From Acidobacteriota bacterium (GTDB lineage Bacteria > Acidobacteriota > Terriglobia > 20CM-2-55-15), in assembly GCA_003223875.1 (NCBI GenBank), contig QHWY01000007.1:1-55598 (forward strand): a stretch of DNA of 55,598 nucleotides, given 5' to 3'. The notes under the pieces were generated by a model. It saw nothing but the letters and a program-made list of their open reading frames with translations, was not told the DNA's origin and made no database searches. The first letter of the stretch is position 1, and every line of letters starts with the position of its first letter. This document shows, piece after piece, positions 41,572-51,541 of the stretch. Both the position numbers and the translations under genes were made by a program.

Positions 41572-42850
41572 TGTGAATTTCTCCCTCCAGTGTCGCCCGC
41601 TGCGCGTTCGTGATGAGAACGCGCACTTGCTCGCCGGGCACTACATTTCTTGGGGCTGCGACCTGCCGGGCCTGCGCTTCCCGGCGAACGTAAACTTTAT
41701 AGTTTGTGTGTGTCCTGCCGACTGAACCTTCCTCGATCAAGACATCCTGGGTCGTTCCAACCAACTTCAATCGCTTCTCGAGCGCGATCCGATCCACCAG
41801 TTCCAAACATTGCTGATGCCGTTCCTCGATGATCGTTTGCGGCAGAGAGTCCATTTGGGCGGCAGGAGTACCCTCTCGCGCCGAGTACTTGAAAATGAAT
41901 CCCCAGTCGAATTGCAGCTCCTCCACCAGTGAAAGCGTTTGACGGAAATCCTCTTCGGTTTCCCCTGGAAAGCCGACGATAATGTCGGTACTCAGCGTCA
42001 TGTCCGGCATTGCCCGACGCATCTTCTCGACTAAAGCTACGTAGTGCTCGCGGGTGTAGTTCCTCATCATACGTTTGAGCATGGCGTTGGAACCGGATTG
42101 AACCGGCAGATGCAACGACTCGCATACCTGAGGCACCATCGCCATCGTTTCAATCACACGGTCCGTCATGTAATAAGGATGCGGGCTGATGAACCGGATG
42201 CGCTGGACGCCGTCGACATCAGCAGCGGCACGCAGCAGATCGGCAAATCGATTCTCTCCATGCCGGTATGAATTCACCGTTTGGCCCAGCAACGTGATCT
42301 CGCGCGCACCTTCCGAAACGCGATCCCGAACTTCGCCGAGGATCTGGTCCATCGAATGGTAGCTCTCGCGGCCACGTACATAAGGAACAATGCAATAGGC
42401 GCAGGAATAGTTGCAGCCGCGCATGATCGTTACAAACGCGGCAACCTTCTGGTCGATCGTAGAAACGGAGTAATCGAGGTCCTCATCCGTAGCCCGGCGG
42501 TCGAGCAGCCGCTCCGCTAATTGTTCGAAACTCTCGATGGATTTGGCGCCCACGACTAAATCGAGGAACGGAAACCGGTCCTCGAGGTATTCTTTCGTCC
42601 GTTCCGCGGCGCAGCCGGTCACAACCACCTTTCGGCCGGGTTGTTTGGCCTTCCACCGTTTAAGGCGCCCAATTTCTGAAAATGCGCGATCCTCGGCGTG
42701 TTGCCGGACAGTACACGTGTTCACCAAAAAAATGGACGCATCATCCGGATCCTGAGTTTCCACCAGACCCTTGGCTTTCAGGTGTCTGCCCATCTCGTTG
42801 GAATCTGCGACATTCATCTGGCACCCATAGGTGCGCACGTAAAACTTCAT
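41507..42850 (-). CDS. miaB: tRNA-2-methylthio-N6-dimethylallyladenosine synthase MiaB
   Basis: A 447-residue radical-SAM methylthiotransferase modifying A37 of tRNAs that read UNN codons. The N-terminal domain holds three cysteines for the auxiliary cluster (YVRTYGCQMNVADS, VNTCTVRQHAEDRA, VTGCAAERTKE). The radical SAM motif CxxxCxxC is in MRGCNYSCAYCIVPYVRGRE. The C-terminal TRAM domain runs from about 375 (QDVLIEEGSVGRTHTNYKVY) to GEIHN. The start at 42850 begins exactly with the family's MKFYVRTYGCQMN opening; the frame is open to 43135 but that extension is unlike MiaB. The 3' end overlaps the rhodanese gene by 65 bases. Confidence 0.96.
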   Translation of the reverse strand: MKFYVRTYGCQMNVADSNEMGRHLKAKGLVETQDPDDASIFLVNTCTVRQHAEDRAFSEIGRLKRWKAKQPGRKVVVTGCAAERTKEYLEDRFPFLDLVVGAKSIESFEQLAERLLDRRATDEDLDYSVSTIDQKVAAFVTIMRGCNYSCAYCIVPYVRGRESYHSMDQILGEVRDRVSEGAREITLLGQTVNSYRHGENRFADLLRAAADVDGVQRIRFISPHPYYMTDRVIETMAMVPQVCESLHLPVQSGSNAMLKRMMRNYTREHYVALVEKMRRAMPDMTLSTDIIVGFPGETEEDFRQTLSLVEELQFDWGFIFKYSAREGTPAAQMDSLPQTIIEERHQQCLELVDRIALEKRLKLVGTTQDVLIEEGSVGRTHTNYKVYVRREAQARQVAAPRNVVPGEQVRVLITNAQRATLEGEIHNGNVTFENFWEEDSRVRTCSD

Positions 42851-42952
42851 ATTCTCAATGTCGGGCCCAGCTGTAGTTGGCACACCCTTCGGGCCTCCTT
42901 GATGCGGCAATGGCCGGTCCCCTGACATGACCTGACGATTATACTTGATCGC

Positions 42953-43234
42953 ATGCACGAGCTTCCGATCGAAGACTCTATCGATTTGCACACGTTCCAG
43001 CCTCGAGAAATCCGCATCGTGCTGGAAGAGTACTTGTTTCAGGCGGTCCAGCGAGGCTTCCGCGAGGTCCGGATCATCCACGGCCGCGGCATCGGCGTGC
43101 AGCGTGAAATCGTGCATTCGATGTTGAAGCAGCACCCCGCGGTGATTTCATTCCGCGATGCCGCCGACCGTGGATCCACGCACGTGCTGCTCAAATCCTG
43201 CCCTCCTCCTGCAGCTTCTCCAAATGCGCAATGA
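42953..43234 (+). CDS. Small MutS-related (Smr) domain protein
   Basis: A 93-residue stand-alone Smr domain. IDLHTFQPREIRIVLEEYLF carries the LDLHxh-type motif and VRIIHGRGIGVQREIVHSML the HGxGxG-type motif of Smr nucleases, including the conserved histidines. Stand-alone Smr proteins are thought to nick or cleave nucleic acid, in some cases mRNA on collided ribosomes; the function here is not known. It is divergent from miaB with about 100 bases between starts. Its last 44 bases overlap the opposing NUDIX-MBL gene. Confidence 0.85.
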   Translation: MHELPIEDSIDLHTFQPREIRIVLEEYLFQAVQRGFREVRIIHGRGIGVQREIVHSMLKQHPAVISFRDAADRGSTHVLLKSCPPPAASPNAQ

Positions 43235-44522
43235 CTGAACGTTCCGCTAAACCATGCATCGCGGGCTGAACATCCGTGTACACTTCCTTCACAATGGCGC
43301 CCGGCTCTCGATGTCCGCGCTGCCAGGCAGCAAGTATTTTGGCCTCGCGCTCCATTCGATGATCGAGATACTCCTGAATTTTTGCCTTTGCGTTCGCCAT
43401 CACCGGACCGTGAGCTGGAAGCAATGCTGTCACCGGCAATGCTTGCATTCGTTTGAGTGAATCGAAGTAGGTTGCCATATGCCCTTCGGGCGGATCGATG
43501 ACGACTGTGCCCAAACCCGCCATGAGATCGCCGGTGATGAGCGAGCCGTTCTTCTCCTCGAATATGCAGACATGACCGCGCGCGTGTCCAGGCGTATGCA
43601 GCACGCGAAGACTCCAGCCGGGCTTGCCTGAAAGCTCGAGCCGTTCGCCCTCAGCGAACGTGCGGTCGACTTTCACCACACCATCCAGATCGCGCGCGGT
43701 GATCGGGTGCGCGGCAATCTGGAGGACGCGCTTGTCTTTTAAATGATTCGCGCCGCTGACGTGGTCGCGATGTAAATGCGTGAGCCAGATTTCCCGTATC
43801 TTCCGTTTTTCGAGAATGCGGTCGAGTAAGCCCTGTTCTTCTTCGTATGGCGATGCCGGATCGATCACAATGACTTCGTCGCCTCCGACGATGTAGCAGT
43901 TCGTGTGCGTGGCGGGCGGCAGTGTCGGCGTGCGCAATGGAACCAGAACGATTCCCGGCCGCATGTCGATCGCCGGAATGGGCTCACCATTCGCCCACGG
44001 CACGCCCATCATTCGTGCTTCGACACCCTCAAGTCCTTCGGAGAGGCAACGTAACGCATGCAAGACCGGTGGCGCCGAGAGAATTCGACCTTCCATCCAT
44101 TTCGCGACCGCATCGCGGGGGCGGATCCACTCGCCAAAATCGTGTTCTTCGGTATTGAGGCGCGGCTCTTCTCCTGGAGGACACCTCGTCAGAAAGAAAC
44201 GTGTATCAAAGCGCCGCGGCGAGAAGGCAGGAGTCACCCAGCGCCCCACGTCAACAAGAGTGGTTGGATCGATTCGAACGCCAATCTCCTCGAAAAGCTC
44301 GCGCGCCGCACAGACCCTCGCGTCTTCATCAGGATCAAGCTGCCCTCCCGGAAATGCGTAAAAGCCGCCTTGAAACATCATCCGCGGCGCTCTTCGCACC
44401 CAAAACACTTCAATCGATTGCGCTTCTCCCTGCCTGGAGAGGCCGGGCCCATTAATGGAAGGGGGGCAGGGTGAAGGTCTTACCAGTATCACCGCGGCTG
44501 CAGATCGTGGACTCGCCATCAA
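43191..44522 (-). CDS. NUDIX hydrolase fused to MBL-fold hydrolase
   Basis: A 443-residue cytosolic fusion. The N-terminal NUDIX domain (about 5-165) has a perfect Nudix box at residues 60-82 (G-x5-E-x7-RELFEEIGV), which binds the magnesium of nucleoside-diphosphate substrates. The C-terminal MBL domain (about 195-440) has WLTHLHRDHVSG (H249, H251, D253, H254), TPGHARGHVCI, LITGDLM and LPAHGPV, with a C-terminal helix (MHGLAERSVIAHLEKL) typical of the RNase Z/LACTB2-like subgroup. The same order is known for NUDIX-MBL proteins but the substrate is undefined. It overlaps the Smr gene tail-to-tail by 44 bases. Confidence 0.88.
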   Translation of the reverse strand: MMASPRSAAAVILVRPSPCPPSINGPGLSRQGEAQSIEVFWVRRAPRMMFQGGFYAFPGGQLDPDEDARVCAARELFEEIGVRIDPTTLVDVGRWVTPAFSPRRFDTRFFLTRCPPGEEPRLNTEEHDFGEWIRPRDAVAKWMEGRILSAPPVLHALRCLSEGLEGVEARMMGVPWANGEPIPAIDMRPGIVLVPLRTPTLPPATHTNCYIVGGDEVIVIDPASPYEEEQGLLDRILEKRKIREIWLTHLHRDHVSGANHLKDKRVLQIAAHPITARDLDGVVKVDRTFAEGERLELSGKPGWSLRVLHTPGHARGHVCIFEEKNGSLITGDLMAGLGTVVIDPPEGHMATYFDSLKRMQALPVTALLPAHGPVMANAKAKIQEYLDHRMEREAKILAAWQRGHREPGAIVKEVYTDVQPAMHGLAERSVIAHLEKLQEEGRI

Positions 44523-44558
44523 AGTCAGTATATTCTTTCCGCAACCCAGGAGGTTGCC

Positions 44559-46577
44559 ATGTTCAAGCGTTTGATTCTCATTGTTCTCGTCGCGGTGCCG
44601 CTTCGCGCCGAAGTGGTCCGCATTGAGGTGAAGTCGCGTTTAGACGTTCTCCAAGGCAAGTCGTTCGGCGCATCCGGCGCGTACGAGAAACTCTCCGGTA
44701 AAATCTACTTCACAGTTGACCCTCGAAACAGCGCGAACCAAATCATTACCGATATCGAAAAAGCGCCGCAAAATGCCTCCGGCAAAGTCGAGTTTTCTTC
44801 CGATTTTTACCTCATCAAGCCGAAGGAGCTGAGTCGCGGAAACGGGTCTGTGCTGTACGAAGTATCGAATCGCGGCAACAAGGGCATGCTGGCATTCTTC
44901 GACTTCGCGTCCGGAAGTACCGATCCGCAGAACGCACAAGATTTCGGCGACGGATTCCTCCTTGAACAAGGTTTCACGCTCCTGTGGGTTGGATGGCAGT
45001 TCGACGTGCCGAATCGCGACGGAGCGCTTCGCAGCTACATTCCTATTGCGCGCGAAGCCAACGGACGTCCGATTCGCGGATTAGTCCGCAGCGATTTCGA
45101 ACCGGTTGAAAAGATCTTCGAAGCTTCGTTGGCTGATCGCGGACACATGGCTTATGCCGTCACCGACCCGAAGGATTCCGCGAACATCTTGACCGTTCGT
45201 GATTCCGCGGACGGCCCGCGCCGCACAATCCCTCGCGATCAGTGGGAATTCACGGCTGATGGACGCGGCGTTCGCCTGGGCTCCGGCTTCGAACCCAAGA
45301 AGATTTACGAGGTCGTGTTCAGGTCGCAGGATCCTCCGATCGCTGGACTCGGCTTGGCGGGCGTCCGGGACGCGATTTCACAAATCAAATACGGATCTGC
45401 CTCGGACCTCTCGATCCCGTCCGGTTCCCTCAAACGCGCGATCGCATTTGGCGCCTCTCAAAGTGCGCGATTCCTTCGGACCTACCTTTATGACGGGTTC
45501 AACGAGGACGAATCCCATCGCAAAATTTTCGACGGAATGATGATCGAGCGCGCAGCCGCAGCGCGCGGCAGCTTCAATATTAGGTTTGCGCAACCTTCTC
45601 GTGATGGCGACCCTTGGGCGAATTTTCTGTATCCGGTCAACTTCTTTCCTTTTACGGATACTACGCAACAGGATCCCGAAACCGGCCGCCGCGATGGTTT
45701 GCTGACGCATCGGATGAAAGAGCAATTCTGGCCGAAGATCATGTATACCAACTCGTCGTACGAATATTGGGGCCGGGTCGCGTCACCCCTGCACACGACG
45801 ATTGACGGGAAAGAAGATCAATCATTGCAACCGAACGTCCGCGCCTATTTGTTCGCTGGAGCCCAACACGGGCCGGCGGCCTTTCCACCGCCGCGCTCGG
45901 TAGGGCAGCAGATGAGCAATCCACTCGAGTATCGCTGGTCCATGCGAAAGCTTCTGGTCTCGATGCACCTGTGGATTGCGGATGGGACCGAACCGCCGCC
46001 CAGCGCTCTTCCTCGCATCAGCGAAGGCACGCTGGTCGCTCGAGACAAATTGAGGTTTCCGAAAATTCCAAATGTCTCTGTGCCCGCAGCGCCTCAAACA
46101 GCCAACCGCGCTGATTACGGTCCGGATTTCGTAAAGAAAGGAATCGTTACCATTGAACCGCCGAAGCTCGGCTCGGCGTATCCCACATTGATCCCCCAAG
46201 TGGATCCCGATGGTAATGACATCCCCGGTATCCGCATGCCCGAGCTTCTCGTCCCGCTCGCAACCTTCACCGGATGGAACTTGTATAACGATCGCTCAGG
46301 TCCAACGAATGTCATGGCGACAACGACGGGTTCCTTTATACCATTCGCCCGCACACGCGTTGAACGTGAGCGCAGCGGTGATGCGCGATCTTCAATCGAA
46401 GAACGATACAAGAATAAAGAGGATTACCTCGATCGTCTTACGAAAGCGGCCAACGAACTCGCGGCGAAAGGCTATTTATTGAAGGAAGACATCCCGCGCA
46501 TCGTCCAACAGGCCGGCACGCGCTGGGACTGGATCATGAGTCAGTCCGGAGTGGCAGGAGTGGCGAACGCCCATTGA
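44559..46577 (+). CDS. Large secreted alpha/beta hydrolase (Abhydrolase_10-like)
   Basis: A 672-residue exported hydrolase; signal peptide at about 1-17. The opening VVRIEVKSRLDVLQGKSFGA and SGAYEKLSGKIYFTVDPRN is the typical start of the 'alpha/beta hydrolase domain-containing' family (PF20091-like, from memory). The nucleophile elbow is IAFGASQSARFLRTYLYDG (S300, where the usual G-x-S-x-G reads G-A-S-Q-S), followed by GFNEDESHRKIFDGMM. Late segments PLATFTGWNLYND and FIPFARTRVERERSGDARSS are also seen. It is probably an esterase; the substrate is unknown. It has AGGAGG 8 bases upstream and is followed by tRNA-Asn. Confidence 0.85.
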   Translation: MFKRLILIVLVAVPLRAEVVRIEVKSRLDVLQGKSFGASGAYEKLSGKIYFTVDPRNSANQIITDIEKAPQNASGKVEFSSDFYLIKPKELSRGNGSVLYEVSNRGNKGMLAFFDFASGSTDPQNAQDFGDGFLLEQGFTLLWVGWQFDVPNRDGALRSYIPIAREANGRPIRGLVRSDFEPVEKIFEASLADRGHMAYAVTDPKDSANILTVRDSADGPRRTIPRDQWEFTADGRGVRLGSGFEPKKIYEVVFRSQDPPIAGLGLAGVRDAISQIKYGSASDLSIPSGSLKRAIAFGASQSARFLRTYLYDGFNEDESHRKIFDGMMIERAAAARGSFNIRFAQPSRDGDPWANFLYPVNFFPFTDTTQQDPETGRRDGLLTHRMKEQFWPKIMYTNSSYEYWGRVASPLHTTIDGKEDQSLQPNVRAYLFAGAQHGPAAFPPPRSVGQQMSNPLEYRWSMRKLLVSMHLWIADGTEPPPSALPRISEGTLVARDKLRFPKIPNVSVPAAPQTANRADYGPDFVKKGIVTIEPPKLGSAYPTLIPQVDPDGNDIPGIRMPELLVPLATFTGWNLYNDRSGPTNVMATTTGSFIPFARTRVERERSGDARSSIEERYKNKEDYLDRLTKAANELAAKGYLLKEDIPRIVQQAGTRWDWIMSQSGVAGVANAH

Positions 46578-46646
46578 CCACCCCTTTCCGCCTTTGCTAC
46601 GCTCTGTGGGTCACGCCGGCGAAAACCGCGCCGTCCGTGCCATTGC

Positions 46647-46925
<279 letters not shown>

Positions 46926-49900
46926 TCACTTGGTCCCGATGAGATTGACGAATACGCCTTTGTGGTTGTACCTCAGGTCGGTCAGGTCGTCGGAGAAGTC
47001 GGTGAAATTGTAGCCGACGCCGACCTTCAGGTTCCTGCCGATGTGACGATAGATCGCGGCCAGCGCGCCGCGGCGGCGTTGACCGACATCCGGGAGGTTG
47101 AGCATTCGCACCTCAGCCAAGCTGTCCCAGTTCTTGCCGAACCGCCGGTCCAAGCGCAGCAGCGCGAGTTGCGCGGGGCTATCGAAGAACTCCCGCTGCT
47201 CGCGATCAAGGCTCACCTGTCCCAGGCGGTGGGCGTACTTTCCGCCGACTGACCACTGGGCCGTGAGGTCGTAGGTAAGGTCGAGCGAGGCGACGTGGCT
47301 CTTCTGAATGAACTCGGCCGCGGTGTTCTGCGACGTCACCTGGTCCGTGGTCGGGACGTTAAAGAAGTACGTATACTTGGCCAGGGCGCTCAGCCGGTCA
47401 TGCCGCACCGGACGGTACGCGTAGCCGACCACGGCCTCGGTGTAGCCGCCGCCATAGAACCCGCCGAGCGAGCTATCACTGACCGAGTGGTCCAGCTTGC
47501 CGATCACGCGCCAGTCGGGCGTGAGTTGGAACTTGAAGTTGTTGCGAAACAGCCACAAGCTCCTTTCGGTATGAGTCAGGTCGAGCTGTTCCGCGTTGTC
47601 CCGGCGATACTCGATCGTGCTCGAGAACTGCATCTTATCCAGGCCGTAGCCCATGCGGATTCCACTCGCCCTGCGATTGGTCTGGGCGCCGGTCTGCGAG
47701 TCGCGAAGCCTGCCGAGCTCCGCGCTTCCGCCGAGATTCCAGCGCTCTTTCGCCACGAGGTTGATTCCGGTGGCGTGCGTGAGGCCGGTCTGCGAGTCGC
47801 CGCTCTGGTAACGCTCCTCGAGGTAGACGCTGGAGGTGTCGGAGAGCCTTCTTTTCTCCCCCGAGATCAGGTTGCCCCGGCGGATTCGCTGGCCGTTGTC
47901 CGTGCGCTCGTTTTCGAGCGAATAGTTCAGGTAGAGATTGGTCCGATCGGAATACAGGAAGCTGGTGCCGAGCTTTCCGCCGGGCCCGAGGTCCCCGTCG
48001 GAAGCCTCCCCGTCGATCCGGAAGCGTTTCGTTAGGCGATAGGAGCCGCCCGCGCCGATGCGACCGTTGGCTTCACGGCCGCCGCTTGCCGCGACGGTGT
48101 CCTGGACGAAGCCATAGGCACGCCAGGAGGCGCCGGGATCGAACCTCACCTGCGCGACCCCGTCCGTGCGATCGCCCTGTTCCTGGGTTAGAGGGACAAG
48201 CGGCGAACGGTCCCTGCGCATATCATTACGCACGCCGGTGCTGACGCTCCATTTCTCGGCCAGCTTGTAACCAACGTCCATTTCGATTGCCCGGGTCTCG
48301 AGCCCCTGGTCCTCGATCCGCTGATCGCCCTTGGCCGTCAGGCTCAGGCGGCTCGTCACCGGCATCCTGAACGTGCCGCCGTATTGCTCGGTGTTCTTGA
48401 TCGTCGCCTGTCCCGGTGCCGAATAACCGCCGTCGAGGCTCTGCTTATAGAAGGTGAAACGACCGTCGCGACCCTTGACGAAGTCGCCGAGCCCGACGCT
48501 CAGATCGGCGCGGTAGGCCCCCGCCCCCGCGCCGGTGAACGGCAGGTCGTCAGGGCCATGGAACCCGAATCCGCCATCATCGGACCGCAGCGACCTGGAG
48601 ACGAGACCCTCGCTCCGGCCCGTCTGCATCTTGAACCAGGAATTGCGGCTCATCCGCAATGTCAGGTCCGCGGCGCCGAGGTTGTTGCTGTTGGCATCCC
48701 CTTCCTTGTTGCGGTTGGCGGTCAGGCCGAGCCCTACATGGTCGTTGAACCAGTAATGGCCCTGGCCTCCGGTGGCGAGCGCGTCCAGCTTGTCGAAGCC
48801 TGGCGTGTACTCATAACGCGCCACCAGATAGGCCTCGTTACCGCTTAAGCCGCTGCTGCGCACCAGGAGGTTGTCGTCAGCGGTTGACGAGAGCGGCTCG
48901 GAAAGCAGCAGCCGGCCCTGCAGGTAGTCGATGTCGTAGTCCACGCTGGGCCGCAGGTTGACCACCCCGGTGACGATACGCGAGTCCTTGTCGCGCATCT
49001 CGATACGCACGCGCTCGGAGCCCGTCAGGATGTCCTGGTGGCGCAGGAAGTAGAGCGACCCGCCCGTTCCCCGGAATTCCTCATAGCTCGGCATCGTTCC
49101 CGGTTCGGCGGCGAATCCGTCCAGGGTGATCCGTTGCTCGCCGAAGCTGGTGGTGGATGCGGACGCGTAGTGCGCGTTGGCTCCGTACAGGCCGCGGTCG
49201 ATGTGGGCCAGCTCGTTGCCCATGTAACCGGCGTTGAAGTTGCCCCACATCCCATAACTCTCGCCACGGCCCGCTTTGAAGTAGAACTTGCCCAAGGTCG
49301 GCGCCATTTCCGTCACGACACCGTTGTCACCGAACGTCGGGTAATGGTAATCGGGATCGAGGCGGCGGAATAGCGAATCGGGCGACTTGTTCAGGAAGTT
49401 GGTGAACAGGTCCTTCACCGGGCCTTCCCGGGTGTCCGCGCTCGTCGTCAATCGCCAGTTCTCACGCACCTTGCCGTTCACGTAGAACGCCAGCCGGCCA
49501 TCCAGCGACGAATCGTAGGGCTGCGCGGCGTTCGCGCCCTGCAGCAGACCTACCGGTCCGCCCGCGCGGTTTTTGGACAGCGTGACATCGGCGACGCCGA
49601 CGTAGAAAAGGTCCCTGTGCTTGAACTCCAGGTCGCGAAGGTACAGCGAGCCGTTGCCGGCATCGTCGAGCACCGCGACTTCGACCGTATGCGTCCCGTC
49701 CGGAAGGATCTCCTCCGCGGCGAAGTTACCCTGCGGGTCGACCGGAACCTGGCGGCCGGCCACCCATATCGTGTGGTCTGCCGGTATGCCTCTGCCCTCC
49801 ACTTTCACCGTGCCGCTGCCGAGCCGAATCTGGTGGCGCGCCAGGTCGCTCTCGCCGTAGGCGGCCAGCAACTCGCGCGGCGACGATGCGTCGGAGGTCA

Positions 49901-51536
49901 CGAGTTTTCCAATTGGACTGGTTGGACTGGGCGCCGGCTCGCGGTACAGCCACAGCGGATGCGCACCCGTTTCGTCGAAATTTCCCTTCGAGTCATAAAC
50001 GCGCAACAGGTACTTGAGTTCGCGTGCCTGGCTGCCCGCGAGAGTTTTTGCCGCCGGCTGCCATTCCGCGAGGCCCGCGTCGTCGACCGCGATGATTTCG
50101 AGCGGTACCGCCTGCAATGACTGCTGCTCGTCGAAGATTCGGATTTCGGCACGCTCGATGAAGCCCGCATAGTTGGCGTACATCCGAAAACGCACGACTG
50201 GTGCGGCAGCTTCCACATCGCTCACCGCCACGTCGACTGGATGCGCCGCGACGGCGAGCCGCGGCTTCGATTCGAGATTGTCGAAACGGAACTGGATGTT
50301 GGCGTTGTCCAGTGCGACGTCGGTGCAGCGCTGGAGGTCGGAAGAGCTGCGGCTCGGGTCGTCGATCGGCTTGCCGTCGACGGTGATGTGCATCACGTTA
50401 AGCTCGTAAGGGCTCTTCGGACGAAGCTCCTGGGTGAGCCGTGTGATGTCCACGCCCTCGTAGTTGTCCAACGGCAGCGGTTCGTCATACACGACCTGCA
50501 CGCGCACGAACGACTCTTGGCCCTGGATGAAGCCGGCGTTCACGACGTCGTCGGATTGGACGTAGCCACGTCCCTCGTGCTCGGCCCGGGCACTCGACAG
50601 CTCCGGATCCTGCATGACGATGTCCATGGTACGGCGCGCCCGCGCCGCGGAAAGGCCGATGTCGTCGCCGTACACAGACGCGGTACGGCGGTCGAGGCGC
50701 TCGTTTTTCGTGTAACCAATAAACCGCAGTCGCGCGTTGGTCCGATCTGCGATGTCCATCAGGGCGCGGCGCAGGTTCGCCGCATAGCCGGGTGGAATGA
50801 TCGGCTGGCCGTTCTCGAACTCGATGGTGGTGATGCTGCCCCAGGCGGGCTCGTAAACCCTGGTCACCATTTCCGTGACACCGCCGGGACAGAGTTGCGG
50901 CTCGTCCGGCAATTCCTGCAGAGGATCGTCGTACCAGAATTCCACCTCGATGCGACGATTCAACGTCCGTCCCTGCACAGTTTCGTTGGAGGCACGCGGG
51001 TTTGAGGCACCGCGACCGTCGCTTTCGATCGCCGAGGCCGGCAATTCCAGGACTTCCTGCATGGCCAGCGCGACGCGGTGCGCCCTTGCCTTCGACAACG
51101 ACACGTGGTTTCCGTAAGTCTGCTCGTCGCGGCCGGTCAGCGGCGCGTCGTCGGTGTAGCCGATGAACCGGACCTTCACGCCCTGTTTGTCCTCCAGGTT
51201 GCTGAGCGCCTGCCGGACCTGTCTGGTGAAGTCTTTGGAAACAGGAATGTTCTCGCTCTCGTACCGCAGTGGCGCAACGAGGTTCTTGACGCGCGTCCGC
51301 GGGGTTTGGCCTTCCTTGAATCGCATCTTGCAGAGTTCCTCCACCCGGCAGATCTTGATGCGCTTGATGTCATCGGGCACATTCGGGGCTAGCGACCATT
51401 CCCGGAATGTCTGGTCGCCGGATAGATGCCGCTCGACCGGCTCGCCCGGCTTGGCCGTATTGACCTGACCGGCGGCCGCGGGGGCGGTCATCATGAGGAA
51501 TCCGACAATCAGCAGTAGATGGTTGTGTTTGCTCAT
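46926..51536 (-). CDS. Giant OmpA-like / Ig-like / beta-barrel outer-membrane protein
   Basis: A 1536-residue exported protein. Signal peptide at about 1-23. Two OmpA-like domains follow: about 85-200 (VRFIGYTDDAPL, LSKARAHRVALAMQEVL, GRTLNRRIEVEFWY) and about 245-355 (LRFIGYTKNERLDR, LSAARARRTMDIVM). A beta-sandwich region lies at about 400-640, including IPADHTIWVAGRQVPVDPQG. From about 650 to the end are long amphipathic strands of a large barrel (LGKFYFKAGRGESYGMWGNF, VGYAYRPVRHDRLSALAKYT). The likely start is ATG 51536, with AGGTGA five bases before it; a GTG at 51545 is also in frame. It forms an operon with the DUF11 gene. GC is higher than in the rest of the window. Confidence 0.8.
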   Translation of the reverse strand: MSKHNHLLLIVGFLMMTAPAAAGQVNTAKPGEPVERHLSGDQTFREWSLAPNVPDDIKRIKICRVEELCKMRFKEGQTPRTRVKNLVAPLRYESENIPVSKDFTRQVRQALSNLEDKQGVKVRFIGYTDDAPLTGRDEQTYGNHVSLSKARAHRVALAMQEVLELPASAIESDGRGASNPRASNETVQGRTLNRRIEVEFWYDDPLQELPDEPQLCPGGVTEMVTRVYEPAWGSITTIEFENGQPIIPPGYAANLRRALMDIADRTNARLRFIGYTKNERLDRRTASVYGDDIGLSAARARRTMDIVMQDPELSSARAEHEGRGYVQSDDVVNAGFIQGQESFVRVQVVYDEPLPLDNYEGVDITRLTQELRPKSPYELNVMHITVDGKPIDDPSRSSSDLQRCTDVALDNANIQFRFDNLESKPRLAVAAHPVDVAVSDVEAAAPVVRFRMYANYAGFIERAEIRIFDEQQSLQAVPLEIIAVDDAGLAEWQPAAKTLAGSQARELKYLLRVYDSKGNFDETGAHPLWLYREPAPSPTSPIGKLVTSDASSPRELLAAYGESDLARHQIRLGSGTVKVEGRGIPADHTIWVAGRQVPVDPQGNFAAEEILPDGTHTVEVAVLDDAGNGSLYLRDLEFKHRDLFYVGVADVTLSKNRAGGPVGLLQGANAAQPYDSSLDGRLAFYVNGKVRENWRLTTSADTREGPVKDLFTNFLNKSPDSLFRRLDPDYHYPTFGDNGVVTEMAPTLGKFYFKAGRGESYGMWGNFNAGYMGNELAHIDRGLYGANAHYASASTTSFGEQRITLDGFAAEPGTMPSYEEFRGTGGSLYFLRHQDILTGSERVRIEMRDKDSRIVTGVVNLRPSVDYDIDYLQGRLLLSEPLSSTADDNLLVRSSGLSGNEAYLVARYEYTPGFDKLDALATGGQGHYWFNDHVGLGLTANRNKEGDANSNNLGAADLTLRMSRNSWFKMQTGRSEGLVSRSLRSDDGGFGFHGPDDLPFTGAGAGAYRADLSVGLGDFVKGRDGRFTFYKQSLDGGYSAPGQATIKNTEQYGGTFRMPVTSRLSLTAKGDQRIEDQGLETRAIEMDVGYKLAEKWSVSTGVRNDMRRDRSPLVPLTQEQGDRTDGVAQVRFDPGASWRAYGFVQDTVAASGGREANGRIGAGGSYRLTKRFRIDGEASDGDLGPGGKLGTSFLYSDRTNLYLNYSLENERTDNGQRIRRGNLISGEKRRLSDTSSVYLEERYQSGDSQTGLTHATGINLVAKERWNLGGSAELGRLRDSQTGAQTNRRASGIRMGYGLDKMQFSSTIEYRRDNAEQLDLTHTERSLWLFRNNFKFQLTPDWRVIGKLDHSVSDSSLGGFYGGGYTEAVVGYAYRPVRHDRLSALAKYTYFFNVPTTDQVTSQNTAAEFIQKSHVASLDLTYDLTAQWSVGGKYAHRLGQVSLDREQREFFDSPAQLALLRLDRRFGKNWDSLAEVRMLNLPDVGQRRRGALAAIYRHIGRNLKVGVGYNFTDFSDDLTDLRYNHKGVFVNLIGTK

Positions 51537-51541
51537 AGCGT

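Noticed and set aside
42851..43135. N-terminal extension of MiaB
   Set aside because: It is antisense to the Smr gene and unlike MiaB, whose conserved opening is at 42850.
47295..48035. 246-codon open frame on the plus strand inside the OmpA/barrel gene
   Set aside because: It is antisense to a gene with clear domain structure; the translation is rich in Ala/Val/Arg/Glu with no motif. Long antisense frames are expected in GC-rich coding DNA.
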